Part shown: positions 8,510 through 16,434 of the stretch, one piece after another | Numbering within the stretch: the stretch's first letter is position 1 | Layout: every line of letters begins with the position of its first letter | Assembly: GCF_052119705.1 (NCBI RefSeq) | Contig: NZ_JBGQOP010000001.1 | Location: forward strand, 186,001 to 250,000 | DNA length: 64,000 nt | Direction: 5' to 3' | Source: Oceanimonas sp052119705 | Lineage (GTDB): Bacteria > Pseudomonadota > Gammaproteobacteria > Enterobacterales > Aeromonadaceae | The notes under the pieces: generated by a model | Told to the model about the DNA's origin: nothing | What the model saw: only the letters and a program-made list of their open reading frames with translations | Database searches by the model: none | Made by a program: the position numbers and the translations under genes

Positions 8510-8848
8510 GTGAAAAAAATTGAAGCCATCATTAAACCCTTTAAGCTGGACGATGTGCGCGAAGCCTTGGCCGAGCGCGGCATTACCGGCATGACGGTAT
8601 CAGAGGTTAAAGGCTTTGGTCGCCAAAAAGGCCACACCGAATTGTATCGCGGTGCCGAGTACATGGTGGATTTTTTGCCTAAGGTAAAAATCGAGTTAGT
8701 GGTACAAGATGACTTATTAGAGGCCTGCATCGAAGCGATTGAGCTAACGGCGCGCACCGGTAAAATTGGTGACGGCAAAATCTTCGTGTTTGATGTAGTC
8801 CAAGTGATCCGTATTCGCACCGGCGAACAAAATGAAGATGCGGTTTAG
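8510..8848 (+). CDS. glnB: Nitrogen regulatory protein P-II
   Basis: Cytosolic trimeric signal protein that senses 2-oxoglutarate and ATP/ADP and controls GlnE and NtrB. The 112-residue length is standard. The T-loop 'YRGAEYMVDFLPK' contains Y51, the uridylylation site. The B-loop 'TGKIGDGKIFV' and the start 'MKKIEAIIKPFKLDDVREAL' are present. The start codon is GTG at 8510 after a GGA-containing region. With no amtB next to it, GlnB rather than GlnK is the likelier identity. Confidence 0.93.
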   Translation: MKKIEAIIKPFKLDDVREALAERGITGMTVSEVKGFGRQKGHTELYRGAEYMVDFLPKVKIELVVQDDLLEACIEAIELTARTGKIGDGKIFVFDVVQVIRIRTGEQNEDAV

Positions 8849-8879
8849 CAGAAATATGCGGCTAAACGGCCAATAACCC

Positions 8880-8928
8880 TAAGGGCACAAGGTGTTATCT
8901 GCTGAATTACCTTGGCCATTGCCCTTTT
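8880..8928 (+). terminator. Probable terminator between glnB and luxS
   Basis: Long imperfect hairpin: AAGGGCA and CAAGGT pair with ACCTTG and TGCCCTT, followed by TTTTC. It would end glnB transcription before luxS. Confidence 0.6.
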
Positions 8929-8970
8929 CTTTGTCACAATCGCTGTGATATCTAAACAGAGGAATAACCC

Positions 8971-9480
8971 ATGCCATTGCTGGACAGTTTTACCGTGGAT
9001 CATACCCGTATGGAAGCACCTGCGGTGCGAGTAGCCAAAACCATGGCCACGCCTCACAATGACACCATTACCGTGTTTGATTTACGCTTCTGTCTGCCTA
9101 ATCAAGAGATCTTGTCCGAGAAGGGCATACATACTCTTGAGCACTTGTTTGCCGGCTTTATGCGCGATCACTTAAACCGTGATCAGGTGGAGATCATTGA
9201 CCTGTCGCCCATGGGCTGTCGCACCGGCTTTTACATGAGCTTGATAGGCGCGCCTAGCGAGCAGCAAGTGGCCGATGCGTGGCAAGCGGCGATGCAAGAT
9301 GTACTTAAGGTCGCTAATCAGTCAGAAATTCCTGAGCTTAATGAATACCAGTGTGGCACCTTTGTGATGCACTCACTGGATGAAGCCAAAGCCATAGCGA
9401 CTAACATCATTGAGCGCGGCATAGGCGTAAACAGCAACGATGCACTGGCATTACCCGAAGAGATGCTGAAGTCTCTGTAA
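8971..9480 (+). CDS. luxS: S-ribosylhomocysteine lyase (LuxS)
   Basis: Cleaves S-ribosylhomocysteine to homocysteine and DPD, the precursor of autoinducer-2, as part of the activated methyl cycle. The 169-residue protein is close to E. coli LuxS throughout. Metal ligands H54 and H58 are in HTLEH and C128 in YQCGT; catalytic C83 is in GCRTG. GAGGAAT precedes the ATG. It forms its own unit, flanked on both sides by hairpin terminators. Confidence 0.98.
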   Translation: MPLLDSFTVDHTRMEAPAVRVAKTMATPHNDTITVFDLRFCLPNQEILSEKGIHTLEHLFAGFMRDHLNRDQVEIIDLSPMGCRTGFYMSLIGAPSEQQVADAWQAAMQDVLKVANQSEIPELNEYQCGTFVMHSLDEAKAIATNIIERGIGVNSNDALALPEEMLKSL

Positions 9481-9505
9481 TGCCAAGTAGCGGCTGTCAG
9501 TAACT

Positions 9506-9547
9506 AAGCGCCCGATTTAAGCAGCACTGGCTTAATCGGGCGCTTTG
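9506..9547 (+). terminator. Intrinsic terminator after luxS
   Basis: The long stem AAGCGCCCGATTTAAGC pairs with GCTTAATCGGGCGCTT around a short loop (one mismatch) and is followed by TTTGT. Confidence 0.85.
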
Positions 9548-9594
9548 TCACTTGTAATTCCCTCTAGATTTACTTTCCTTATTTCAGTGCTCAA

Positions 9595-11943
9595 ATGGAC
9601 AAATTTATGTCAGAACAACAAGATCCTTTCCTTAAGCGGGAAGCTGAAAAATACGAAAACCCCATTCCTAGCCGCGAATTTATTATCGAGCTTATCAAAG
9701 AAAATCAAGGCCCTATCTCGCGTGATGAAATATTTGAAAAGCTAGCCTTAGAAGGCGAAGAGCAGACCGAAGCCTTGCGTCGTCGATTACGCGCCATGGA
9801 GCGTGACGGTCAATTAGTGTTTACGCGCACTAAATGCTATGCCTTGCCAGAGAAAATGAACCTGATCAAAGGCCGCGTTATCGGTCACCGTGAAGGCTTT
9901 GGTTTCTTGCGTCCGGAAGACGGCGGCGATGATTTATTTTTATCCCAGCGCGAGATGGACGCCTTAATGCATGGCGACCATGTCTTAGTACAACCGCTGC
10001 GTTTTGATTCTAAAGGCCGCCGCGAAGCCCGCGTAGTGCGCTTATTAGAATCCCGCGATTTAGAAATAGTCGGCCGCTACTTTATCGAAAACGGCGTCAG
10101 CTATGTGGTGCCCGACGACAGCCGGGTGGCTCAAGATATTTTGATCCCACAAGGCGAGACTCAAGGTGCGCGCATGGGCCAAGTAGTGGTGGTTACCATT
10201 ACCCAGCGCCCGACTAAGCGCATGACGGGTGTGGGTAAGGTGACCGAGGTACTGGGTGAAACCATGGATCCGGGCATGGAAATCGAAATTGCCCTGCGTA
10301 CCCACGGTATTCCGCACATCTGGCCCGATGCCGTTATTCAAGAAACCTCAACGCTGTCGGAAGACGTGCCAGAAGAGGCCAAAGTGGGACGCCAAGACTT
10401 ACGTGCCTTGCCATTGCTGACCATAGATGGCGAAGATGCCCGTGACTTCGATGATGCCGTGCACTGTGAGCCCAAAGCCTCAGGCGGCTGGCGCTTATGG
10501 GTGGCCATCGCCGACGTATCTTACTACGTGCGCACCGGCACCGCGCTGGATCATGAAGCTTACCTGCGCGGCAACTCGGTTTACTTCCCAGCGCAAGTGA
10601 TCCCTATGCTGCCTGAAGTGTTGTCTAACGGCTTATGCTCGCTAAACCCGCAAGTGGATCGTTTGTGTATGGTGGCGGAAATGAGCATTTCTGCCAGTGG
10701 CAAGTTATCCGACTTCAAATTCTATGAAGCTGTGATGAATTCCCATGCCCGCTTAACCTACAACAAGGTTGCCGCCATCATAGACGGTGACGAAGAGCTG
10801 CGCGATCGTTATGCGCCTTTAGTACCGCACCTTGAAGCGCTGAATACCATGTATCACGCCATGAAACATGCTCGCCATCAGCGCGGTGCTGTGGAGTTTG
10901 AAAGCGAAGAAACGCAATTCATCTTCAACGCCCAGCGCAAGATTGAAAGCATAGTGCCAGTGGTGCGTAACGATGCGCACAAGATCATTGAAGAATGTAT
11001 GATAGCGGCCAACGTGGCGGCGGCGCGCTTTATTGAGAAGCAAGACGCCCATGCCCTGTTCCGCGTGCACGAAAAGCCAGGTGATGAAAAGCTGATTAAC
11101 TTCCGTAGCTTCTTGGCCGAGTTAGGTCTGGAGCTTAAAGGCGGCAATGAGCCAGAGCCGGCGGATTACGCTTTGCTCGCCGAGCAAATCAAAGACAGGC
11201 CCGATCATCAGCTGATCCAAACTATGCTGCTGCGCTCCATGAAGCAAGCCGTGTATCAGGCCGAGAACAATGGCCACTTTGGTTTGGCACTCAAGTCTTA
11301 CTCTCACTTTACTTCGCCGATCCGTCGTTATCCTGATCTGATTTTGCACCGTGCCATTAAGGCACAACTGAGCAAGATGCAGGGTGAAGGTAGCAGCAAA
11401 ACTGGCGGCGTGCCGTATCAGTATGACGAAGTGGCCCCCATGGGCGAACATTGTTCGGTAACCGAACGCCGTGCGGATGATGCGACTCGCGACGTAGCCG
11501 ATTGGCTCAAGTGTGAGTTTATGCAGGATCACGTAGGCAGCGAGTTTATGGGGACTATCGCCAACGTCACCGGTTTTGGTTTTTTCGTGCGCTTAGACGA
11601 AATTAACATCGATGGCTTAGTGCATATCTCTAGCCTGCAAAACGATTACTACCAGTTTGATGCGGCGCGCCAAATCTTGATCGGCGAGAACTTCCGCCGT
11701 AGCTATCGCTTAGGCGACAAGATCAAGGTGAAGGTGATGGCGGTAAACTTAGACGACAGTAAGATCGACTTTGAAACCGTGGAAGAGCCATTGCCAGCCG
11801 GTGCTAAGAGCGGCAAGGGCGCGAAGAACTTAAAATCGCGCCAGCGTGCCAAGCCGTATCGCAGCGGCAAGCCAAAAGGTGAGGCCAAAGCGGGCGAGCC
11901 TAAAGGCGACGCTAAGCCGAAAGGCAGCAGAAAGCGCCATTAA
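9595..11943 (+). CDS. rnr: Ribonuclease R
   Basis: Processive 3'-5' exoribonuclease for structured RNA, involved in mRNA, rRNA and tmRNA quality control. The product is 782 residues. It has an N-terminal winged helix ('LRRRLRAMERDGQLVFTR'), cold-shock domains ('KGRVIGHREGFGFLRPEDGG'), the RNB catalytic domain with 'DGEDARDFDDAV' at about 277-288, and an S1 domain near 643-725. A Lys/Arg/Gly-rich tail runs from about 735 to the end. The tail is shorter than in E. coli. An alternative start is the ATG at 9607 (MSEQQDPF), which matches the E. coli N-terminus better. Confidence 0.96.
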   Translation: MDKFMSEQQDPFLKREAEKYENPIPSREFIIELIKENQGPISRDEIFEKLALEGEEQTEALRRRLRAMERDGQLVFTRTKCYALPEKMNLIKGRVIGHREGFGFLRPEDGGDDLFLSQREMDALMHGDHVLVQPLRFDSKGRREARVVRLLESRDLEIVGRYFIENGVSYVVPDDSRVAQDILIPQGETQGARMGQVVVVTITQRPTKRMTGVGKVTEVLGETMDPGMEIEIALRTHGIPHIWPDAVIQETSTLSEDVPEEAKVGRQDLRALPLLTIDGEDARDFDDAVHCEPKASGGWRLWVAIADVSYYVRTGTALDHEAYLRGNSVYFPAQVIPMLPEVLSNGLCSLNPQVDRLCMVAEMSISASGKLSDFKFYEAVMNSHARLTYNKVAAIIDGDEELRDRYAPLVPHLEALNTMYHAMKHARHQRGAVEFESEETQFIFNAQRKIESIVPVVRNDAHKIIEECMIAANVAAARFIEKQDAHALFRVHEKPGDEKLINFRSFLAELGLELKGGNEPEPADYALLAEQIKDRPDHQLIQTMLLRSMKQAVYQAENNGHFGLALKSYSHFTSPIRRYPDLILHRAIKAQLSKMQGEGSSKTGGVPYQYDEVAPMGEHCSVTERRADDATRDVADWLKCEFMQDHVGSEFMGTIANVTGFGFFVRLDEINIDGLVHISSLQNDYYQFDAARQILIGENFRRSYRLGDKIKVKVMAVNLDDSKIDFETVEEPLPAGAKSGKGAKNLKSRQRAKPYRSGKPKGEAKAGEPKGDAKPKGSRKRH

Positions 11944-11960
11944 GTAAAGCAACTAAATTA

Positions 11961-12007
11961 GGGGGTAATCGGCCAGTGGTAACGCTGCGCGGGTTATCCC
12001 CGTTTTT
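11961..12007 (+). terminator. Candidate terminator after rnr
   Basis: The arms GGGGGTAATC and GGTTATCCCC pair imperfectly around a GC-rich inner hairpin and are followed by GTTTTTG. It lies between rnr and rlmB. Confidence 0.5.
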
Positions 12008-12025
12008 GATTAAAATGCTGAGTAA

Positions 12026-12766
12026 ATGTTTATGAGCAAAGAACTGATTTTTGGCTTTCATGCCCTAGATGCGCTGTTAGATGTCCATCCGGAAACCATA
12101 TTAGAAGTCTGGATGTTGAAAGGGCGCGACGATGAACGCCTCAATAGCCTGCAAGCGCGCTTATTAGACGTGGGCGTAAAGACACAATTGGCCAGTCGCA
12201 GTGCTCTGGATAACAAAGCTAAAGGCGGTCAGCATCAGGGCATAGTGGCTAAGGTGCAAGCGGCACCCACGCTCAATGAAACCGATTTAGAGCAGCTGTT
12301 AGCCGGCCAAGACACACCGTTTTTGTTGGTGCTGGACGGCGTGACCGACCCGCATAATTTAGGCGCTTGTTTGCGTACCGCAGATGCGGCCGGCGTACAC
12401 GGCGTTATCGTGCCTAAAGATAATTCTGCCAGCCTCACGCCGGTAGTACGCAAAGTGGCCTGCGGCGCCGCCGAAGTGGTGCCTTTGTTTCAGGTCACTA
12501 ACTTGGCGCGTACCTTGCGCATGTTGCAAGAAAAAGGCATTTGGATTGTGGGCACCGCCGGTGAAGCAGATCACAGCGTGTATCAGTCCACCTTTAAGGG
12601 CGCGCTGGCCTTGGTGATGGGGGCTGAAGAGAAAGGCATGCGCCGTTTAACTCGCGAGCATTGCGATGAGCTAGTGAGCATCCCTATGGCGGGCTCTGTG
12701 TCCAGCTTAAACGTGTCCGTCGCCACCGGCGTCTGCCTGTTTGAAATGGTGCGCCAGCGCGGTTAA
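12026..12766 (+). CDS. rlmB: 23S rRNA (guanosine-2'-O-)-methyltransferase RlmB
   Basis: SPOUT-family enzyme that methylates the 2'-O of G2251 in 23S rRNA (E. coli numbering). The 246 residues comprise an N-terminal RNA substrate-binding domain and a C-terminal trefoil-knot domain. SPOUT motif 1 is 'DGVTDPHNLGACLRTAD' (104-120), motif 2 is MGAEEKG (199-204), and motif 3 is 'IPMAGSVSSLNVSVATG' (219-235). It lies directly behind rnr, as in E. coli. ATG at 12032 is an alternative start. Confidence 0.96.
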   Translation: MFMSKELIFGFHALDALLDVHPETILEVWMLKGRDDERLNSLQARLLDVGVKTQLASRSALDNKAKGGQHQGIVAKVQAAPTLNETDLEQLLAGQDTPFLLVLDGVTDPHNLGACLRTADAAGVHGVIVPKDNSASLTPVVRKVACGAAEVVPLFQVTNLARTLRMLQEKGIWIVGTAGEADHSVYQSTFKGALALVMGAEEKGMRRLTREHCDELVSIPMAGSVSSLNVSVATGVCLFEMVRQRG

Positions 12767-12771
12767 ATCAC

Positions 12772-12880
12772 GGTGAGGAGTAAGATGTGAGGAGTGAGGT
12801 GTAAAATCCAATAGTCTCGCATCTTGCTCTTTGTTCTGCGTGTATCACCTCACCCTTTACTCCTCACCCCTCACTTACTA
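12772..12880. repeat. Heptad repeats as an inverted pair
   Basis: The first arm (12772-12806) repeats GGTGAGG/AGTAAGA-type 7-mers. The second arm (12845-12880) repeats their complements, CACCTCA CCCTTTA CTCCTCA CCCCTCA. Together they can fold into a long imperfect hairpin filling the rlmB-EamA spacer. Confidence 0.65.
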
Positions 12881-12892
12881 TCGAGAAATACC

Positions 12893-13756
12893 ATGCAACA
12901 GCTTATGGCGCGCATGACCGCCGATCGGCAAATACTGGCGATTTTATTGCTGATCTTGGGCAACCTAACCATTTCCTTTGGCGATGTGGTGGTAAAGCTG
13001 CTCGGCCAAACCGACGTGACGGCTTACCAATATATAGCGCTGCGTTTCTTGATGACCTCGCTCTTGCTGTTGCCGTTTTGGCTGCGTCTATCGCCGGAGA
13101 AAAAAGGCCTAGGCCAATGGAAAATTCACCTGATCCGCGGCCACTTATTATTGTTCGGCTCAATCTGCGTCTATATCAGCTTAATTTACTTACCGCTGGC
13201 TACCGCCAATGCGGTGTTTTACGCAGCCCCCCTTATGACCTTGCCGCTGGCGGCCTTGCTCAGTAAAGAAAAAGTAAGACCTGCCGCCTATGGCGTTAGC
13301 TTATTGGGCTTTGGCGGTATCTTGTTGGTGCTTAATCCAGGCCAATGGCACTGGGCAGGTTGGCTCGCCTTATTTACCGCCTTCACCATGGCGGCCAGTA
13401 ATGTGCTGGTGCGCCGCTTGCCCCAAGGCCGCTCGGTATTAGCCACCTTGTTCTTAACTCAAGCACTGGCCATTCCGGTGGGCTTTGTCTTGGCCGTGCC
13501 TGTCTGGCAGCCGATGAATGGGGAGATTTGGTTGCTGCTGGTGGGTATCAGCTTAATTGGTATCGTCTATCAAGGTACCTGTATCTTGGCCTACGCCATG
13601 GCTGACGCCAGTAAAATTGCCGCCAGCGAATACTCAGGCCTGCTGTTTGTGACCGTGATGGGCATGGTGATGTTTAATGAATTCCCCGCATTGCACGTCT
13701 ACCTAGGCGCGGCTGTGGTGATCATGGCGATTGGGCTGCAAAGAAAGCTGAAATAG
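12893..13756 (+). CDS. EamA-family (DMT) transporter
   Basis: Inner-membrane protein of the drug/metabolite transporter superfamily, 287 residues, with about ten hydrophobic segments forming two EamA repeats. The first begins near 'LGNLTISFGDVVVKLL' and the second near 'WAGWLALFTAFTMAASNVL'. The start at 12893 is chosen because the upstream extension is encoded by heptad repeat DNA. The substrate cannot be read from sequence; relatives export amino acids, nucleosides or metabolites. The gene stands alone, bounded by heptad inverted pairs on both sides. Confidence 0.85.
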   Translation: MQQLMARMTADRQILAILLLILGNLTISFGDVVVKLLGQTDVTAYQYIALRFLMTSLLLLPFWLRLSPEKKGLGQWKIHLIRGHLLLFGSICVYISLIYLPLATANAVFYAAPLMTLPLAALLSKEKVRPAAYGVSLLGFGGILLVLNPGQWHWAGWLALFTAFTMAASNVLVRRLPQGRSVLATLFLTQALAIPVGFVLAVPVWQPMNGEIWLLLVGISLIGIVYQGTCILAYAMADASKIAASEYSGLLFVTVMGMVMFNEFPALHVYLGAAVVIMAIGLQRKLK

Positions 13757-13761
13757 CAAAC

Positions 13762-13835
13762 GGTGAGGAGTGAGGCGTAAAGTGTGAGGTGTAACCCCTC
13801 ACTGACTCCTCACTATTCACCCCTTACGCCTCACG
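13762..13835. repeat. Heptad repeats as an inverted pair
   Basis: GGTGAGG AGTGAGG CGTAAAG TGTGAGG is followed at once by the inverse series CTCCTCA CTATTCA CCCCTTA CGCCTCA. It lies between the EamA gene and the rpsF leader and has no T-run. Confidence 0.65.
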
Positions 13836-13913
13836 AAATATATAGGCTTTCTTTTAGCCAATTTATCCTTTACAATCCGCCTCCTTAAAATCAGTCGTTT
13901 TAGTAATAAGTTC

Positions 13914-13955
13914 CTTGCCTCCGATGGCGTGACTGAGCCCGCGAAGAGGCTATAC
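13914..13955 (+). promoter_or_regulatory. Candidate S6:S18 autoregulatory leader
   Basis: Just before rpsF, GCCTC (13917-13921) pairs with GAGGC (13946-13950). Inside, GGC pairs with GCC, leaving an internal loop that contains CCGAT. This resembles the CCG-containing bulge of the S6:S18-binding leader found before many rpsF operons. The fold is read by eye only. Confidence 0.45.
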
Positions 13956-13971
13956 CCGTAAGGAGCAATCC

Positions 13972-14340
13972 ATGCGTCACTACGAAATCGTATTTATGGT
14001 TCACCCTGATCAGAGTGAACAAGTTCCAGGCATGATTGAGCGTTATACCGCTGCAATCACCACTTCAGGCGGTCAAGTTCACCGCATGGAAGACTGGGGC
14101 CGTCGCCAGTTAGCTTACCCAATCAACAAGCTGCACAAAGCACACTATGTTCTGATGAACGTAGAAGCTGACCAGGCTGTGATTGACGAGCTGGAAACTA
14201 ACTTCCGCTTCAACGATGCGGTACTGCGTAACATGGTTATGCGTACTAAGAATGCCGTTACTGAGCCTTCTGAAATGGCGAAAGCCAGAGATGAACGCCC
14301 ACGTCGCGACGACGCTCGTGCAGAAATGTCTGCTGAGTAA
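13972..14340 (+). CDS. rpsF: 30S ribosomal protein S6
   Basis: Small-subunit protein that binds 16S rRNA as a heterodimer with S18. The 122-residue product has the conserved 'MRHYEIVFMVHPDQSEQV' start, 'GRRQLAYPINKLHKAHYVLMNVEA' core and an acidic/basic tail like E. coli S6. AAGGAG lies 8 bases before the ATG. It is the first gene of rpsF-rpsR-rplI. The usual E. coli order has priB after rpsF; here the gap to rpsR is only 28 bases, so priB is absent. Confidence 0.98.
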   Translation: MRHYEIVFMVHPDQSEQVPGMIERYTAAITTSGGQVHRMEDWGRRQLAYPINKLHKAHYVLMNVEADQAVIDELETNFRFNDAVLRNMVMRTKNAVTEPSEMAKARDERPRRDDARAEMSAE

Positions 14341-14368
14341 TTCACGTTTAAGCTGAGGAATTAGAATC

Positions 14369-14596
14369 ATGGCAAGTTTTTTCCGTCGTCGTAAGTTCTG
14401 TCGTTTCACCGCTGACGGTGTTGTTGAGATAGATTACAAAGACATCGTAACCCTGAAGAACTATGTTACCGAGTCCGGTAAAATTGTACCTAGCCGTATC
14501 ACTGGTACCCGCGCTAAATATCAGCGTCAGTTGGCTCGTGCGATTAAACGCGCTCGTTACCTGGCCCTGCTGCCTTACACCGATCTGCACAAGTAA
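14369..14596 (+). CDS. rpsR: 30S ribosomal protein S18
   Basis: Partner of S6 on the small-subunit platform. The 75-residue sequence is nearly identical to E. coli S18, including 'YKDIVTLKNYVTESGKIVPS' and 'RQLARAIKRARYLALLPY'. TGAGGAAT precedes the start. It lies between rpsF and rplI with short spacers, in one operon. Confidence 0.98.
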   Translation: MASFFRRRKFCRFTADGVVEIDYKDIVTLKNYVTESGKIVPSRITGTRAKYQRQLARAIKRARYLALLPYTDLHK

Positions 14597-14634
14597 GCAG
14601 CGGCCTAACTCTTTTATTTTTTTGAGGAAAGGTA

Positions 14635-15084
14635 ATGCAAGTTATTCTTCTTGATAAAATCGCCAGACTTGGCGGCCTGGGCGACCAGGTAACCGTTAAA
14701 TCCGGTTATGCTCGTAACTTTTTGCTGCCACAAGGCAAAGCTGTATTGGCCACCAAAGACAACGTAGCGAGCTTCGAAACTCGTCGCGCTGAATTGGAAG
14801 CTAAATTGGCTGAGCAATTGGCTGCTGCACAAACCCGTGCCGACCAGTTATCTGGTTTGGAAAACGTGGTAATTGCATCTAAGTCTGGTGACGAAGGCAA
14901 ATTGTTTGGTTCTATCGGTGCTCGTGATGTGGCTGATGCCATCACGGCTGCTGGTATCGAAGTAAGCAAGAGCCAAGTACGTCTGGCTGAAGGCGTTCTG
15001 CGCAACGTTGGCGAATATGAAGTGGGTGTGCAGCTGCACGCCGACGTTCAAGCTATCGTGAAAATTCAGGTAGTTGCTGCCTAA
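14635..15084 (+). CDS. rplI: 50S ribosomal protein L9
   Basis: Large-subunit protein with an N-terminal rRNA-binding domain and a C-terminal domain joined by a long helix. At 149 residues it is standard. The start 'MQVILLDKIARLGGLGDQV' and 'GYARNFLLPQGKAV' are typical, and the central helix is Ala/Glu/Leu-rich. GAGGAAAGG lies upstream. It is the last gene of the S6 operon and is followed by a strong terminator. Confidence 0.98.
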   Translation: MQVILLDKIARLGGLGDQVTVKSGYARNFLLPQGKAVLATKDNVASFETRRAELEAKLAEQLAAAQTRADQLSGLENVVIASKSGDEGKLFGSIGARDVADAITAAGIEVSKSQVRLAEGVLRNVGEYEVGVQLHADVQAIVKIQVVAA

Positions 15085-15100
15085 GTTTTGCTGCACGTCA

Positions 15101-15130
15101 AAAAAACCCGCGCTTGTCGCGGGTTTTTTA
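15101..15130 (+). terminator. Intrinsic terminator after rplI
   Basis: Stem CCCGCG/CGCGGG with a 5-base loop, preceded by six A and followed by TTTTTTA. Confidence 0.92.
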
Positions 15131-15178
15131 TTGTCTGCAATAAGGCTACAGTGGAGCAAGCTTTAAGGGAGGCATAAC

Positions 15179-15916
15179 ATGGCAGACTGGACTACAGGCA
15201 TCGTAAAAGCGCGCACCCAATGGACGGACACCTTATTTTCTATCGTGGTTGAGGCCGACGTTGAGCCCTTTCAAGCCGGACAATTTACTAAACTGGCTTG
15301 GCACACGTCAGATAATAAAGTCGCTCGTGCCTATTCCTACGTGAATGCACCCGGCCAAGACTGCGAATTTTATATCATTACTATTCCTGACGGTCAGTTA
15401 ACAACCTATTTGGCGAGCCTTAAGGTAGGCGATCAGTTATTAGTCGAGCGCTCCGCCGCCGGCTTTTTAACGCTGGATGAAGTGCCCGCCGGACGTGATT
15501 TATGGCTAATGGCCACCGGCACAGGTGTGGGACCGTTTGTGTCTCTGCTAGCCGAGGGCAGTTGTTGGCAGCAGTTTGAGAATATAGTGCTGGTGCACGG
15601 CGTACGCATGGCTGATGAGTTAGGTTATCGTTCGCGCATTCTGGAGCTCACTCAAGATAAAGCGAATTTCCACTATGTGCCTTTTGTCTCGCGTGAATCC
15701 GCGGAGCTTGCCGAGGCTGGGCGTATCACCGATGGCATTACTAGTGGTCGCCTAGAACAAAGAGTCGGCTTGGCGTTTAGCGCCGAGCACAGCCGAGTAC
15801 TGCTCTGCGGTAACCCGCAAATGGTGCGCGACACCCTGACTGAGCTAAAGCAGAAAGGCTTACAAAAGCATTTACGTCGCACACCCGGCCAAGTGCTGAT
15901 GGAGAATTATTGGTAA
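15179..15916 (+). CDS. fpr: Ferredoxin/flavodoxin-NADP+ reductase
   Basis: FAD enzyme moving electrons between NADPH and ferredoxin or flavodoxin, with roles in redox balance and oxidative stress. The 245-residue product has the FAD-binding 'RAYSYVNAP' at 50-58, the NADP-binding 'MATGTGVGPFVSLL' from 111, and 'LLCGNPQMVRDT' near the end. It ends in an aromatic residue (NYW) that should stack on the flavin, as in bacterial Fpr subclass enzymes. GGGAGG stands upstream of the ATG. Confidence 0.95.
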   Translation: MADWTTGIVKARTQWTDTLFSIVVEADVEPFQAGQFTKLAWHTSDNKVARAYSYVNAPGQDCEFYIITIPDGQLTTYLASLKVGDQLLVERSAAGFLTLDEVPAGRDLWLMATGTGVGPFVSLLAEGSCWQQFENIVLVHGVRMADELGYRSRILELTQDKANFHYVPFVSRESAELAEAGRITDGITSGRLEQRVGLAFSAEHSRVLLCGNPQMVRDTLTELKQKGLQKHLRRTPGQVLMENYW

Positions 15917-15926
15917 GCCAAAGACT

Positions 15927-15992
15927 GTGAAGGGTGAAGAGTGAAGGGGTAAATGGCGAGGCGTTAGGTCTAAGACAACGCCTCACGCTTTA
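15927..15992. repeat. Heptad repeats as an inverted pair after fpr
   Basis: GTGAAGG GTGAAGA GTGAAGG is followed by the inverse set CGCCTCA CGCTTTA CGCTTCC. It fills the gap between fpr and the convergent small membrane-protein gene. Confidence 0.6.
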
Positions 15993-16003
15993 CGCTTCCC
16001 ACA

Positions 16004-16171
16004 TTAGCGCGTTACATACATCATCAAGCTCATAAAAGCGGCTAAGCCCCAGCCTAAGCCGATAATCCAATAAAAGCCCCGTGCGCCTTGTTTAATTGGG
16101 ATCTGGTTATAGAGCAAGAATAGCGACCAAAGTAAGGCGGGCAGTAGAGGTAATAAGAACAGTCGAGCCAT
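16004..16171 (-). CDS. Small two-helix membrane protein, unknown function
   Basis: A 55-residue protein read from an ATG preceded by GAAGGA at good spacing. It is almost entirely two hydrophobic helices (about 2-21 and 32-52) joined by the polar loop 'NQIPIKQGARG', which predicts an inner-membrane hairpin. I do not recognise a characterised family. A longer frame upstream exists but has no ribosome binding site. It is transcribed opposite to its neighbours fpr (convergent) and the oxidoreductase (divergent). Confidence 0.6.
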   Translation of the reverse strand: MARLFLLPLLPALLWSLFLLYNQIPIKQGARGFYWIIGLGWGLAAFMSLMMYVTR

Positions 16172-16355
16172 GGCAGAGTCCTTCTTAGCGGCATAGGATA
16201 AGGGGCTGTGATAGCGTTGAGATGTAAGCACTTTAGCAAGAGCCGTTAAGCTCAGCCAGCTATCATAAATTCCAGATGAGCCTAGTATGCGACACAATAG
16301 ACTCGATAAGGTATAGAGTCTGACATTGAGCTGTTAGGTTGCGAGCCGCGTCTTG

Positions 16356-16423
16356 CTTAATGTGAATCGATGCTTAGTGTGAGTCGACACTGAGTGTGAA
16401 TCGGCTCTTAATGTGAATGGACA
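16356..16423. repeat. 17-bp tandem repeat, four units
   Basis: Four consecutive 17-bp units beginning CTTAATGTGAATCGATG; the others differ at a few positions. The array ends exactly at the AAGGAG of the next gene, so it lies in its promoter or leader. Confidence 0.85.
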
Positions 16424-16434
16424 AGGAGTAGTAC

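Noticed and set aside
12824..12892. N-terminal extension of the EamA transporter
   Set aside because: The extension is translated heptad repeat; the ATG at 12893 gives a normal transporter N-terminus.
16172..16297. Longer version of the small membrane protein
   Set aside because: No ribosome binding site and no hydrophobic or conserved character; the ATG at 16171 has GAAGGA.
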